In this document: positions 47,605-56,393 of the stretch, one piece after another | How positions within the stretch are numbered: position 1 is the first letter of the stretch | Layout: each line of letters opens with the position of its first letter | The notes under the pieces: generated by a model | What the model saw: only the letters and a program-made list of their open reading frames with translations | The model's database searches: none | What the model was told of the DNA's origin: nothing | Origin: Photobacterium sp. TY1-4 | GTDB lineage: Bacteria; Pseudomonadota; Gammaproteobacteria; Enterobacterales; Vibrionaceae | Reading direction: 5' to 3' | Assembly (NCBI RefSeq): GCF_025398175.1 | Contig: NZ_CP099735.1 | Coordinates: 372,001-436,000 of the forward strand | DNA length: 64,000 nucleotides | Position numbers and translations under genes: made by a program

Positions 47605-47614
47605 GGAGGCCAGG
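47605..47614 (+). repeat. Target-site duplication of the second ISAs1 copy
   Basis: GGAGGCCAGG at 47605-47614 is repeated exactly at 50049-50058, on the far side of the composite insertion. This proves insertion of the ISAs1 copy into the phage gene. Confidence 0.92.
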
Positions 47615-48248
47615 CAGGGCGTCCGCATGAATGGTTAGTATTTAGCCATTGACGCAAATCCGGCCACAAGGACTTGCTCCAAGAAGGCGGGTTTCATCAT
47701 GCAGCGTTTCTGTTTCATCGGCACGCTAATCTTGGTTGGCCCAGCTCTGAGCATGTTAAGTGCCATGTGCCTTAACCCCGCCAAGTTTTCAGCCGCGTTT
47801 TCTCGGTAAATCAGGCAAGCATCTTCCCGCATACTCACATCTAAAATCCAGTGCATTGACTCAATGCCCCAGTGGGCTCGGATGGCATTCCCGGCTTGCT
47901 CTGGGGTCAGTTCGGCTGAACTGATGTAGTAGCGGTACTCCAACTCTTGCTCTTTGCCTTTTGCTGCGCGGTAGTTTTCAACCATCACGATGCTGGTCAG
48001 CCCGCTCCAAGTGGAGAAGTCTCCCTCCAACTCTCTGGCATTCAGTACATGGCAGGTACGCGCTTCAACTCGGCCTTTCTGCTTCTCGATTTGACACGTG
48101 GTTTTGTCAATCGGGGCGCGGCGATGTGGGGCGAAGGCGGTCTGTACAGCTGCCGCTAACTTGCCCTGATTGCCCTTAACTGCCAACAAGTAATCTCCGC
48201 CCTTGCTGGGGTAATCCTCCCATTTTTAACCGCAGTTAAAAGTAGGAG

Positions 48249-49064
48249 TTAAGCAGCCATCAAAGGTGGTTTCCCTCCGTTGGCCTTGTGTGGTCGCTCA
48301 TAATTGTAGAACCACAACCATTTTGTTGCATAGTCCTGAACTTCTTCCAGTGAGTCAAACAGATGCTTGCTCACCCAGCTATATCTCATCGTACGATTAT
48401 GACGTTCAATATACGCGTTCTGTTGTGGATTACCTGGCTGAATGTAATCTATTCGTATCCCTTTTCTTTTTGCCCATGCTGTAAACTCATGGGAAATGAA
48501 CTCGGGACCATTATCACAACGAATGGCAACTGGTGTGTCACGCCATTCTAAAAGCTGTTCCAAAACTCTAATCACACGCAGTGCCGGCAGCGAAAAGCCT
48601 GCTTCAATCGCGATACCTTCACGACGGAAGTCATCGATGATATTGAGTAGCCTATAGTTCCGTCCATCCGACAGTTGATCATGCATAAAGTCCAACGACC
48701 AGACTTGATCGGCGCGCGTCGGCTCTTTCAATGGCTCCGGCTTGTTTCGGTTGAGCCTTCTCCGGGGACGTATCCGCAGGTTTAGTGCCAACTCACAATA
48801 GATACGGTAAACCCGCTTATGATTCCACAGGAAGCCTTTAACATTGCGCAAATAATCAAAACATAGCCCGAAGCCCCAGTCACTTTGCTCAGAAGTCAGT
48901 GTGACAAGCCATTGAGCTATCTCAGCGTTTTCCGTTGCCATCTTAGGCTGATAACGGTACCCGGTTTCGCTGATGCCGAACCACCGGCAAGCCTTGCGAA
49001 TGCTAATTGAAAATCGCGCCACCGAATGCTGAGCAAGCAAGCGCCGCTCACAGGGCTTTACCAC
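48249..49064 (-). CDS. IS3-family transposase OrfB
   Basis: 271-aa DDE integrase-core domain. Catalytic region: DQVWSLDFMHDQL (first Asp), IRCDNGPEFIS (second Asp) and GNPQQNAYIERHNRTMR (Glu). N-terminal HTH_21 part CRWFGISETGYRYQPKM. It overlaps orfA by seven bases; expression is probably through a programmed -1 frameshift giving OrfAB. Confidence 0.92.
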   Translation of the reverse strand: MVKPCERRLLAQHSVARFSISIRKACRWFGISETGYRYQPKMATENAEIAQWLVTLTSEQSDWGFGLCFDYLRNVKGFLWNHKRVYRIYCELALNLRIRPRRRLNRNKPEPLKEPTRADQVWSLDFMHDQLSDGRNYRLLNIIDDFRREGIAIEAGFSLPALRVIRVLEQLLEWRDTPVAIRCDNGPEFISHEFTAWAKRKGIRIDYIQPGNPQQNAYIERHNRTMRYSWVSKHLFDSLEEVQDYATKWLWFYNYERPHKANGGKPPLMAA

Positions 49065-49324
49065 TTTTTTTCCATGGCGTCTTTGATGACTTCTGCCTTG
49101 AGGCGCTCCTCGGCATACATCTTTTTCAAACGCCGGTTTTCATCTTCCAATTCTTTCAGCCGCGTCATGAGAGAGGCATCCATACCACCGTACTTGGCGC
49201 GCCACTTATAGAAAGTAGCGCTGCTCATACCATGTTCGCGGCAGAGTTCTGGCACAGGTGTACCTGCTTCTGCCTGTTTTAAGATCGCTAGGATCTGACT
49301 GTCCGTGTACCGTGATTTTTTCAT
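49058..49324 (-). CDS. IS3-family OrfA
   Basis: 88 aa. Helix-turn-helix SRYTDSQILAILKQAEAG and ELCREHGMSSATFYKWRAKY, followed by a leucine-zipper-like coil (RLKELEDENRRLKKMYAEER), typical of IS407-group OrfA. Confidence 0.93.
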   Translation of the reverse strand: MKKSRYTDSQILAILKQAEAGTPVPELCREHGMSSATFYKWRAKYGGMDASLMTRLKELEDENRRLKKMYAEERLKAEVIKDAMEKKW

Positions 49325-50504
49325 GCAGAATCTCCTTTCGTTTAGGTTACGAGAAAATTCTACTTTTTACTGCTGTTATTTTTCGGGGGGATTACCCTGG
49401 TAATTACCTTGGCTATCTTGGTCTGGCAGGCCATCGCATCAATCGTCACGATGGCGCCTCGTAAGTCGAGCATCTTAATCAGTGCCGGTATCGCGGTGAT
49501 TTCATTGCTCTTATTGTCGGTTTTGAGTTGGCCCAATACCAGCTGGTTGGCGCTGGCGTAGGCACTCACCATATGGATGGTGCTTTGTCTGTCGTCTCTG
49601 TCATAGGAGCCGCGCAAGGTCTTGCCATCAATGGCAACCACCTCACCACAGGTCAACTTGTGCACCGCTTTCATCCAGGCCAGAAAGCAGTCACGAAACT
49701 CAGCGGGATCGATACTCGCAATCAGACGAGCAAAGGTATCATCAACGGGCACACCTTTTTCAAACAGGCTCTGCTTAAGAAACCACTCATGGTGGCCAAG
49801 AACGTATTCGCGAATGTCGGTCCAGCCTTGACCTCCTGCTATCACGGCGCAGATCGAGCCAAACAAAATATCAAACAGTGGGTAGTCCACTTTTGCGCTT
49901 TGTCGTTCGTCACGGATGATGCTGAAATGCTCTTTGATGGTATCGATATTCATGGTCACTCCTCAAAAGAGGAGCATAAGATCACAATCGGCTCATCAGG
50001 TCAATTTTGACCTGGCATTGGGCAAAAAACGTTCATGATCTTGCCCTGGGAGGCCAGGTCGGTCATGATGGCCGTTTTGTGATCTTTGAAAGCCCAGTTT
50101 ACGGTTTTCGAGCCGGAGCACGTGTATTGCGCAGTTACCAAAGGCGCAATATCAATACCATTCATCGTATCGTTCATACATTTGCGCCCTGCCATGAGAA
50201 CAACAGTGATCATTACGCCAAAATGGTCAGCCAGTGGTCTGGCTTTGGCCTGCATCAACCGCTGGATGTCAGCAGGAATGATACCGCTGCCAGAATTATT
50301 CAAGCCATGGCCAGAATGGAAGTCGGGCACCAGTATCCCCTGAAGGAAGTGATGAAAGGAGTTCAGTTGGCATGACGTAAACGGGAACTTTGTTATCCTG
50401 TAACTTGACGTCAGGGAGAGCGGAAACCGTGGGAGAGTAATGCCTTATCCGATTCAACAGAATAAGGCATTCATCAGGCAAGTCGTTTGATTTAGAAGAC
50501 GATT

Positions 50505-50933
50505 CTAAACAGTGAAGAACCCAATGGAATACAGCAAGTGCAACGGGCCAGCGACGACAATGTATGATGCCCAGAAACAGATCACTGTGATACAGAAAAC
50601 ACGAAAACTTGAATGAAAGGTGTACTCACTCGAAGCAATGATTTCATTGTTGTCCAGATGGAATTTCCGTGACATTAAATATGCCAGAACAACATACAAT
50701 GCGGTAAATGCAAGTCCCGGGATGTTTGGTGGCACGAAAGGCGCAGAAAAAATAAGTCCGATAATAAAGACCACGCCAAGAACCGCCGTCAGCTTTGTGT
50801 GGTTTTTTTTCTTCATGATGGCGAAATTCGCCCACAAGAAATAAATCAATCCTACCGGCCCACCAAGCGCACCACAGGCAACTTGTCTCGGCGAATAAAT
50901 TCTAGTAATGGCAGTATGTTGAGTGTTGACCAT
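50505..50933 (-). CDS. Membrane protein of unknown function
   Basis: 142 aa, ATG 50933 (MVNTQHTAIT). Three to four hydrophobic segments (PVGLIYFLWANFAI, LGVVFIIGLIFSAPFV, AFTALYVVLAYLMS, VFCITVICFWASYIVV). It runs against the phage genes and lies in the segment between the two virion-gene copies, so it is an inserted accessory gene. No family recognised. Confidence 0.6.
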   Translation of the reverse strand: MVNTQHTAITRIYSPRQVACGALGGPVGLIYFLWANFAIMKKKNHTKLTAVLGVVFIIGLIFSAPFVPPNIPGLAFTALYVVLAYLMSRKFHLDNNEIIASSEYTFHSSFRVFCITVICFWASYIVVAGPLHLLYSIGFFTV

Positions 50934-51011
50934 GTCTGAGTAAAACCTTTTAGACGAATGAATAACAAGAGAATTTACGATTGTGATGTGTGTAATATCA
51001 ACGACCAACAC

Positions 51012-51394
51012 TCGGAGTAAATCTTTGTTTTGTAACCTTACGGGTCACTTCTCAGTATTTCTGTATTTTCCCGCTCCATCACATGTTGTTGTTTATCCAC
51101 GTGCTTGAGATACAAATTCAGCACTTTAACGTCATCGTAGATTACTGTGGAATGCCACTGTTTTTGCATGGTACACGAACACGGCTTGGTAATGATCGAC
51201 GCTTGGATTCCGCTGGACGCTGCGATAGTGCATTAAAAACGAACATAAAATGGGTTAGGGGACTTGAATGGGCAAACTGATTAAGTTGTTGTCATTCTAC
51301 CTCCAATAATGAGCATCATGCTTATGTATTCTGTAAATCGGCTGTGGGAACCGGCTGAATCTACTGGTGGTCCAGCCGGATATTTCTGCTTTTC
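51012..51394. other. Intergenic region in the accessory segment
   Basis: About 380 bp without a supported gene, between two minus-strand accessory genes. It is AT-rich, and the frames here are short and lack ribosome sites. It should hold the promoter of the membrane-protein gene. Confidence 0.35.
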
Positions 51395-51934
51395 CTAGGG
51401 GCGAGTTGCGATGAAAGAAACTGCTTCATCTTGTTTTATATCTGAATCCAAACACCTTACTTTTCCTACGACTAAATCAGTTGCCACGTAAGTTAAGGTG
51501 ATTTGCCCTTCTGCTTGGATACTGTTGATAACTATATTTCCATGCTTCAACTTCGGTGTTCCTTTGCAAGCGAAGCCATGTGAAGTCTTCAGAGATACAT
51601 TTCCATAGTGATCGATGTGTAGTCTGCTCGCATTTTCTTGTTCGCCTTGTAGACTGATATTCATTATATAAATGGCATAATGGTTGTTCATCAGTGTTTG
51701 AAGATCGCTAGGGCCCAATAAGCCAATACCTGGTTTCAGGGTGGAATACTTGAGTTCACCATTTGGAGTTACAAAGACTAACTCTTTCATTCCGTCGCTG
51801 TTGAGATCCGTCACCATAAAGCTTTGTACACTTTCATTTGGCAGGAGAACCTTTGGTTCATTAACAACTTCCAACGCAATCGCATTTGCCGAAAGTACCA
51901 TTGATGCCGCTAGAGCGATGATTGTTTTGTACAC
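51395..51934 (-). CDS. Exported protein with FG-GAP-like start
   Basis: 179 aa. Signal peptide (MYKTIIALAASMVLSANAIA), then an FG-GAP/VCBS-like calcium-site pattern DLNSDGMKELVFVTPNGEL. Two Cys residues (HGFACKG, KVRCLDS) may form a disulfide in the periplasm. Function unknown. Same strand as the membrane-protein gene and in the same inserted segment. Confidence 0.65.
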   Translation of the reverse strand: MYKTIIALAASMVLSANAIALEVVNEPKVLLPNESVQSFMVTDLNSDGMKELVFVTPNGELKYSTLKPGIGLLGPSDLQTLMNNHYAIYIMNISLQGEQENASRLHIDHYGNVSLKTSHGFACKGTPKLKHGNIVINSIQAEGQITLTYVATDLVVGKVRCLDSDIKQDEAVSFIATRP

Positions 51935-52045
51935 AAATTATCCTTGTATATTGTTGTGTGGTTTTGATATGCAAATGCTAGCATATGGATGCTCAATGTA
52001 AACCATATCGATCATAAAGCACTGTTTAATATGATAATTTCATAA

Positions 52046-52268
52046 AATCCGTGAGTTAAGCAGTCCACCATTCACGACATTGTGCATACCTTCGCGCCCA
52101 GCCACGAAAGCCAACATGGTCAGTCGCTGGACCGGCTACGGCAAGCACCAAGTGGTCGACGTTGACAACGATGACACCGCTGCGGTGATTATTCAGGCCA
52201 TGGCCCGAATGGAAGTCGGCCACCGGTATCCAATCAGCGACGTGATTAAGGGGATAAAACTCGCATGA
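52046..52268 (+). pseudogene. Second, decayed copy of the virion-protein gene (C-terminal part)
   Basis: The frame gives STIHDIVHTFAPSHES, then after a small deletion and frameshift NMVSRWTGYGKHQVVDV and DDTAAVIIQAMARMEVGHRY to the stop. These match the C-terminus of the copy at 47401-50375 with many substitutions. The next phage gene starts at its stop codon (ATGA), showing this copy belongs to the downstream phage operon and lost its 5' part. Confidence 0.8.
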
Positions 52269-52366
52269 CCGCCAAGAAAGCCGCGGCATCTATTGCCGTC
52301 AACGTCGCCGGGGAAATTCTCGGTGCCTACGCGCTCAAATACATGAAGAAAAAAGGATGGCTGTGA
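52265..52366 (+). CDS. Small phage membrane-associated protein
   Basis: 33 aa, starts MTAKKAAASIAVNVAGEILG and ends in a KKK-rich tail. Amphipathic and basic, so possibly a virion membrane peptide. It overlaps the stop of the virion-protein fragment and the start of the next gene. The first codons are also present after the upstream virion-gene copy (ATGACGTAA at 50373). Confidence 0.6.
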   Translation: MTAKKAAASIAVNVAGEILGAYALKYMKKKGWL

Positions 52367-52683
52367 TGGGATTATTCAGTTTAGTGGCTTCCGGCGGCCT
52401 GTCGCTGCTCACGCAGTGGCAGGCCAATAAAGCGGAGGCGAGGGAACGCACCGAGCGTATCAGGGAAGCCAAGCCACAAGCCAAAAACCGCCGGATTGAA
52501 ACCAGCGACGATAATGCCGCCGCGCTTGACCGGCTCAGCAATGAAGCCCGCAATAGCGGGCTTTTTCATATGCCAGTTTCGAGGCCGACAACATGGCTGC
52601 GATTATCAAAGAATGCGGTTACAAGCTGGAGCAGTGGCGCAAGCCGATTAACCGCCACCTCAAGCGGCTGGAGAAGCAGCTAG
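52366..52683 (+). CDS. Phage protein, 3' end uncertain
   Basis: Starts MGLFSLVASGGLSLLTQW with an N-terminal hydrophobic segment and then a basic helix (KAEARERTERIREAKPQA). The last about 40 residues overlap the next gene and a hairpin at 52549-52570, and look out of frame, so the gene is probably frameshifted near 52556 or truly shorter. No family recognised. Confidence 0.5.
   Translation: MGLFSLVASGGLSLLTQWQANKAEARERTERIREAKPQAKNRRIETSDDNAAALDRLSNEARNSGLFHMPVSRPTTWLRLSKNAVTSWSSGASRLTATSSGWRSS
52549..52568 (+). terminator. Hairpin with T-run inside the phage operon
   Basis: AGCCCGC-AATA-GCGGGCT followed by TTTTTC. It would end transcription within an apparent reading frame, so it supports a shorter upstream gene. 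Confidence 0.6.
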
Positions 52684-53171
52684 ACCAAACCATTAAGGCG
52701 AAAGCGATAGCGAAACGAGCCAAAAAACCAGAGCAGGACATTAACAAGCTCACGGCCCGGATTATCCGCCTTGAGAACCAAATGAAGGCAAGCCGGGACC
52801 ATATTAAAAGCCGGGAGGTTTACGCCCATACCCGCAATATTTTCTGCATGTCATTCGATGGCGAGCAAGCCGAAACCAAAGCGTTTGATTTTCTGCTTTG
52901 GGCGGCAGGCGCGCGCGGTTGGTCGATGACAGTGCGCAGCGACGATGCCGACAGCATCAATGCATACACCCAAGCCGGTGCGGTGGCCCGCAAAGCATAC
53001 GCACCGCAGTACCAGCGCCACCAAGAGCGCCGGGCCTACTGGCAAGGGATGAGAAACGACCCGCTTGCACCACACAACAGGGATGTACCGACCGAGCAGC
53101 AGCTAACCAGCCAGTTATCGGCTTGGATGGCGGAGCTTGAATGCTATGAACAACTGCAAATCGCGGTTTAA
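52593..53171 (+). CDS. Phage protein with helical N-terminus
   Basis: 192 aa. A basic coiled-coil-like region (RLEKQLDQTIKAKAIAKRAK, residues 25-75) followed by a globular C-terminal half (AAGARGWSMTVRSDDADSIN, QERRAYWQGMRNDPLAP). No family recognised. It follows a terminator-like hairpin and precedes other small phage genes on the same strand. Confidence 0.65.
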   Translation: MAAIIKECGYKLEQWRKPINRHLKRLEKQLDQTIKAKAIAKRAKKPEQDINKLTARIIRLENQMKASRDHIKSREVYAHTRNIFCMSFDGEQAETKAFDFLLWAAGARGWSMTVRSDDADSINAYTQAGAVARKAYAPQYQRHQERRAYWQGMRNDPLAPHNRDVPTEQQLTSQLSAWMAELECYEQLQIAV

Positions 53172-53187
53172 CCGGAAAGGACAATCA

Positions 53188-53319
53188 ATGGACAAACTGA
53201 CTCAGATTACCAACGAACTGAAAGGCGAAGTAGAAAAGGCCAAACGCAACCCGTTTGCCAGCAAAATCATGGCTCCGCTGCGCTTGGTGTTGGTGTGGAT
53301 GCAAACCGTAAACGAATAG
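53188..53319 (+). CDS. Small phage protein
   Basis: 43 aa, starts MDKLTQITNELKGEVEKA and ends in an apolar segment (MAPLRLVLVWMQTV). GGAAAGGA precedes ATG 53188. Possibly a small membrane-associated virion protein. No family recognised. Confidence 0.6.
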   Translation: MDKLTQITNELKGEVEKAKRNPFASKIMAPLRLVLVWMQTVNE

Positions 53320-53347
53320 CTCATCGAGCTGGAGCAAGGGGGCAAAC

Positions 53348-53806
53348 ATGGCTGATGTGATGCCGGTACGCACCTCGACCAACAAAGTCGAAGGCATTAA
53401 CCGTTGTGAGTGCGGCAACGTCCGCACCATTCATCGCGCCCGCGGCAAGCGGGCGAAATTCCTGTATTCGATTTGTGATGACTGCGGCACCAACCAGCAG
53501 ACCGGCGCTTATTGGCAGGACAAGTTCAAGGTGCATTACCCAACGCTCGAAGCCCTGCACCAAGCCGAGCAAGCCGCTGAATCTGTGGTTTCTGAGCCGA
53601 AACCGGAACCCAAAGCGGAACCCGTACCCGAGCCAAAACCAGCGCCGCAGCTAACCGAGCCGGAAGCGATTCCCGTACCGGCCCCGGCCAAGACGGAGCC
53701 GAAACAACCCGAACCGGAGCCGGAAAACAAGCCGAGCATCTGGAAAGCCGTATTAACCGGCATCATCCTCGGCGGCCTGACCGGCGGGGCGATTACCCGA
53801 CTGTAA
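53348..53806 (+). CDS. Phage protein with Cys cluster, proline-rich linker and C-terminal membrane segment
   Basis: 152 aa. An N-terminal zinc-ribbon-like pattern (CECGNV and CDDCGTN), a long Pro/Glu/Lys-rich low-complexity linker (about 78-128) and a C-terminal membrane helix (LTGIILGGLTGGAITRL). The architecture suggests a membrane-anchored virion protein with an exposed zinc domain. Preceded by AAGGGGG. Confidence 0.68.
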   Translation: MADVMPVRTSTNKVEGINRCECGNVRTIHRARGKRAKFLYSICDDCGTNQQTGAYWQDKFKVHYPTLEALHQAEQAAESVVSEPKPEPKAEPVPEPKPAPQLTEPEAIPVPAPAKTEPKQPEPEPENKPSIWKAVLTGIILGGLTGGAITRL

Positions 53807-53832
53807 CCCAAACCAAGCAAGGAGATAGCGCA

Positions 53833-54315
53833 ATGGAAGATGAACTGACCGTACATGATGCGGAAACTGGCCAAGCTGAGGCGGTGGATACCCGCAGCGA
53901 GCAGGAAGAAAAAGATTTCCTCAACAGCCTGGACGATGACTTTGACCCGGCAACCGCCGAAGCCAAGGCCGAGCAAGCCAATATCGAGCAGGAAGCCGCT
54001 GCCGGAATCGTGTTTGTCGGCCTGATGACCATCGAGCAGACCATGAAAACCATGGTTCACCCGGATTTCACCTTCAACCCCGAGCAGGCCGAAGGGGTGG
54101 CGCTGAAAGTGGCCCCGCTGATTGTGAAGTACGGCGGCAACCCGCCGCCGTGGCTCGCCAAGTACATGGACGAAATCATGGCCGTGGCCGCCATCGGAAT
54201 GCTGGGGCTGTCGAGCTTCATGCAGGTGAAGCAGCTCAAGGCGGCCGATATTGCCAAGGCCAAAGCGCAGGCAAAAAATGCCGCGAACGATAATGAACGG
54301 CAGGAGGCGGCATGA
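53833..54315 (+). CDS. Acidic phage membrane protein
   Basis: 160 aa. Acidic N-terminus (EQEEKDFLNSLDDDFDPATA), then two hydrophobic segments (AAGIVFVGLMTIEQ and IMAVAAIGMLGLSSFMQV) and a basic Ala/Lys-rich tail. Likely an integral protein of the internal membrane of a tailless phage. Overlaps the ATPase start (ATGA). Confidence 0.68.
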   Translation: MEDELTVHDAETGQAEAVDTRSEQEEKDFLNSLDDDFDPATAEAKAEQANIEQEAAAGIVFVGLMTIEQTMKTMVHPDFTFNPEQAEGVALKVAPLIVKYGGNPPPWLAKYMDEIMAVAAIGMLGLSSFMQVKQLKAADIAKAKAQAKNAANDNERQEAA

Positions 54316-54977
54316 GTCTCCAACCTATCAACCAAAACAACGCATTGGATAATCATCATGCTTATGTGGTTGGTATGTCAGGCTGCGGGAAAACGTCCGC
54401 AGCCAAAAAGAAATTCATCAAACCGACCGACCAAGTGGCAATCTTTGACCCGCTCAAGGACTACGACGGCGAGCTGGCCGGGCGCAAGGTCCGCAGCTAT
54501 CCCAACCTGAAAGAGTTTGCCAAGGCGCTGTATGCCGGACGCAAAACCAATCAGGGATTCAAGATTGCGTATGCGCCCGACCATGAGACCACAGAGGCCG
54601 ACTTCGACAAGTTCTGCATGGTGGTCTGGGGTGCCGGGAACGGCAAGCACAAAAAGCCGCTCAAGGTGATTTGTGAAGAAGTGGCCGAGCATACAAGCAC
54701 CGCAGGCAAGGCAACCGGCTACCACGGCAAGATTCTGCGACTGGGGCGCAAATATGGCCTGCATACCGTGAACATGTTCCAACGTGGTCAGGAGGTGTCG
54801 AAAACCATTATCGACAACTGTCAGTTTGCCTGTGTCATGATGCAGAAGGCCGACGACAGCGCCCGCTACCTACAGCAGAAAACAGGCATCCCGGCTGAGG
54901 AAATCGTCAAGCTGAAAAAACTCGAGTACATCTTGCAGGATGGGAAAGAGTGGGAGAAAGGGGTGATTCGATGGTAG
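54312..54977 (+). CDS. A32/FtsK-like packaging ATPase, PM2 P9-like
   Basis: 221 aa. Walker A is GMSGCGKTSA (about residue 18), Walker B is KVICEEVAEH (about 117), followed by a Q-rich sensor region FQRGQEVSKTIIDNC. This short FtsK/HerA-like ATPase class packages DNA in internal-membrane phages; in PM2 the counterpart is P9. A terminator follows at 55018. Confidence 0.87.
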   Translation: MSLQPINQNNALDNHHAYVVGMSGCGKTSAAKKKFIKPTDQVAIFDPLKDYDGELAGRKVRSYPNLKEFAKALYAGRKTNQGFKIAYAPDHETTEADFDKFCMVVWGAGNGKHKKPLKVICEEVAEHTSTAGKATGYHGKILRLGRKYGLHTVNMFQRGQEVSKTIIDNCQFACVMMQKADDSARYLQQKTGIPAEEIVKLKKLEYILQDGKEWEKGVIRW

Positions 54978-55017
54978 AGCAACCTAACTTCGACTGAGAT
55001 AAAATGGTTGATTTATG

Positions 55018-55044
55018 AAAACCTCGTTGAAATTACGAGGTTTT
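55018..55044 (+). terminator. Terminator after the packaging ATPase
   Basis: AAAACCTCG and CGAGGTTTT pair perfectly with a nine-base loop, about 40 bp past the ATPase stop. It sits inside an open frame that starts at ATG 55015, so the later ATG 55087 is the likelier start of the following gene. Confidence 0.8.
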
Positions 55045-55086
55045 GCTCCCATATCTACAAGGTCTTACTCTACGCATGGATTTAAC

Positions 55087-56370
55087 ATGAAAACGGCCAA
55101 ATCGACAATAACAAGACTAATAAGCAATATCGATAAAATCATTCCTGACGGGAACGACATTAACGGCTTTCCGGGAATAAACAAACAGCTGTTGGTTGAA
55201 GGTCTAAAAGAAACATATGGCTTACTGTCTGCTTTGGAATCACAAAAAGATACGTTTGATGTAATCTACATGAAGCGAAAAATTAGCAGTTATTCAGCCA
55301 ACTGTAATGATTACCTAAAAGATAAGCTCCGCGATGGTATTTTCAAAGAAAAGAAGTTTGATGATTTTTTAAACAATATATTTTGCTTAAGAAAAGTAGT
55401 TAAAGAAACTTACCTCCTTGTAACTGAAGACTGCTTAAGGAAAGAGTCGCAGCTTGCCATTTTATCGGAAGAGCTTGAGGATGCTAAGGAGCTGGCAAAT
55501 AGCTGTGCTGATGTGAAAAATGAGGTTTTAGCAGCAAAATCATCCGTAGTGCAGATAAGCGATGAGCTAACAACCTTCCATCGTCAGTTTAATACTGGGG
55601 CAGAGAGAATTTCAGAGATTCTTACTACCTCAGAGAAGCTTAACGAAAAGACAGGGTTGCTATTTGACTCGTTAACAGAAGACCAAGCTGAAATCAAGAA
55701 GACTGCCACTGATATTGTTAAAAACAAAATGGTCTACGTGAAAGCAAAAGAAAGGGCTGATAGATTGGCTGATGACCTGGAGGGGCGAAACCAAGTCGCA
55801 GAGGCACTAACTGAATCAATAGAAGAAATAGAAGAAAGAATTACAGAACAGCAGGGTAATATACAAAACATCATTGATGATGCAAACAGAGCCAGCATGG
55901 CTGGCTCCTTTAAAAAGCGAAAAGATGAGCTAGACAAACCCATCAAGGTTTCTGCTCTCATTATGAACTTTGCCTTGTTAGCAACCGCACTCAGCTCTGG
56001 GGCGTTGCTGTATTATAGCGGCATTACAACAGATAAGTTCGACGTAACAGGCTTTCTCATTAAATTACCAGTCTTAGCGCCTCTTGTCTGGATAGCATGG
56101 AGCAATAGCCAGCGAAACAACTACTTAGTTCGCATTCGGGAAGATTATGCCTTTAAATATGCTGCTGCTATGGCATTTGAAGGGTATAAACAGCAAGTTC
56201 AGGATACAGACCCCGCGCTACAACAACGCTTGTTAGAACTTTCTGTAGAAAATATGGGAAGTAATCCAATTAGGTTGTTTGACAAGCAAGTTAAGTCCAG
56301 CCCTACTCATGACATAGTTGCCCCTGTTGTAGATATGGTGAGAGGGAAAAACACCGGAACATCTGGTTAA
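55087..56370 (+). CDS. Coiled-coil membrane protein, phage moron candidate
   Basis: 427 aa, starts MKTAKSTITRLISN. A helical N-terminal part (1-130), a long coiled coil (about 140-280, LSEELEDAKELANSCADVK onward), two membrane segments (about 290-315 and 325-345) and a cytoplasmic C-terminus with FKYAAAMAFEGYKQQ. It is AT-rich relative to flanking phage genes and lies between two terminators, so it is transcribed on its own. Role unknown; superinfection exclusion or host defence is a guess from position and architecture. Confidence 0.72.
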   Translation: MKTAKSTITRLISNIDKIIPDGNDINGFPGINKQLLVEGLKETYGLLSALESQKDTFDVIYMKRKISSYSANCNDYLKDKLRDGIFKEKKFDDFLNNIFCLRKVVKETYLLVTEDCLRKESQLAILSEELEDAKELANSCADVKNEVLAAKSSVVQISDELTTFHRQFNTGAERISEILTTSEKLNEKTGLLFDSLTEDQAEIKKTATDIVKNKMVYVKAKERADRLADDLEGRNQVAEALTESIEEIEERITEQQGNIQNIIDDANRASMAGSFKKRKDELDKPIKVSALIMNFALLATALSSGALLYYSGITTDKFDVTGFLIKLPVLAPLVWIAWSNSQRNNYLVRIREDYAFKYAAAMAFEGYKQQVQDTDPALQQRLLELSVENMGSNPIRLFDKQVKSSPTHDIVAPVVDMVRGKNTGTSG

Positions 56371-56393
56371 AGAATGACACCTATCACAAACTC

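Larger units (their letters stand above)
48210..49396 (-). mobile_element. IS3-family element (IS407 group)
   Basis: 1187 bp. Terminal inverted repeats start GGTAATCCTCCC (left) and GGTAATCCCCCC (right, inverted). A 4-bp target duplication CTGG flanks it (48206-48209 and 49397-49400), as expected for the IS407 group. Carries overlapping orfA and orfB. Confidence 0.9.
47635..49959 (-). pseudogene. ISAs1 transposase disrupted by IS3
   Basis: The N-terminal part (49959 down to about 49401) and the C-terminal part (about 48205 down to 47635) together equal the intact 377-aa protein of copy 1. The IS3 element lies after the residues ACQTKIAKVI. The reading frame is otherwise open in both parts, so the element is disabled only by the nested insertion. 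Confidence 0.9.
47615..50048 (-). mobile_element. ISAs1-family copy 2, interrupted by an IS3-family element
   Basis: Same ends as copy 1 (CAGGGC... left; ...GCCCTG right). Without the nested IS3 (1187 bp) and one 4-bp duplication it is 1243 bp, identical in length to copy 1. Its perfect 10-bp target duplication shows it moved as an intact element before the IS3 hit it. Confidence 0.92.
47401..50375 (+). pseudogene. Tailless-phage virion protein gene, split by insertion sequences
   Basis: Exon-like halves 47401-47614 and 50049-50375 rejoin in frame once the insertion and one target copy are removed. The product carries RGIRNHNPLNIEYN, SPVYGFRAGARVL and TIHRIVHTFAP, a domain common in tailless and podoviral virion or lysis proteins (P5/P7-type, possibly muralytic). 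ATG 47401 follows GGAGAAA; the first 45 residues are AT-rich and basic and may not be phage-derived. The second half otherwise reads to its stop without damage, so the insertion is recent. Confidence 0.75.

Noticed and set aside
52023..52050. Inverted XerD-like arm before the virion-gene fragment
   Set aside because: Only eight of 11 bases fit and the other arm is unrelated, so it does not support an attachment site.
53580..53750. Tandem repeat or CRISPR-like pattern
   Set aside because: It is codon-level Pro/Glu/Lys repetition within a coding sequence, with no spacer structure. No CRISPR array was seen anywhere in the window.
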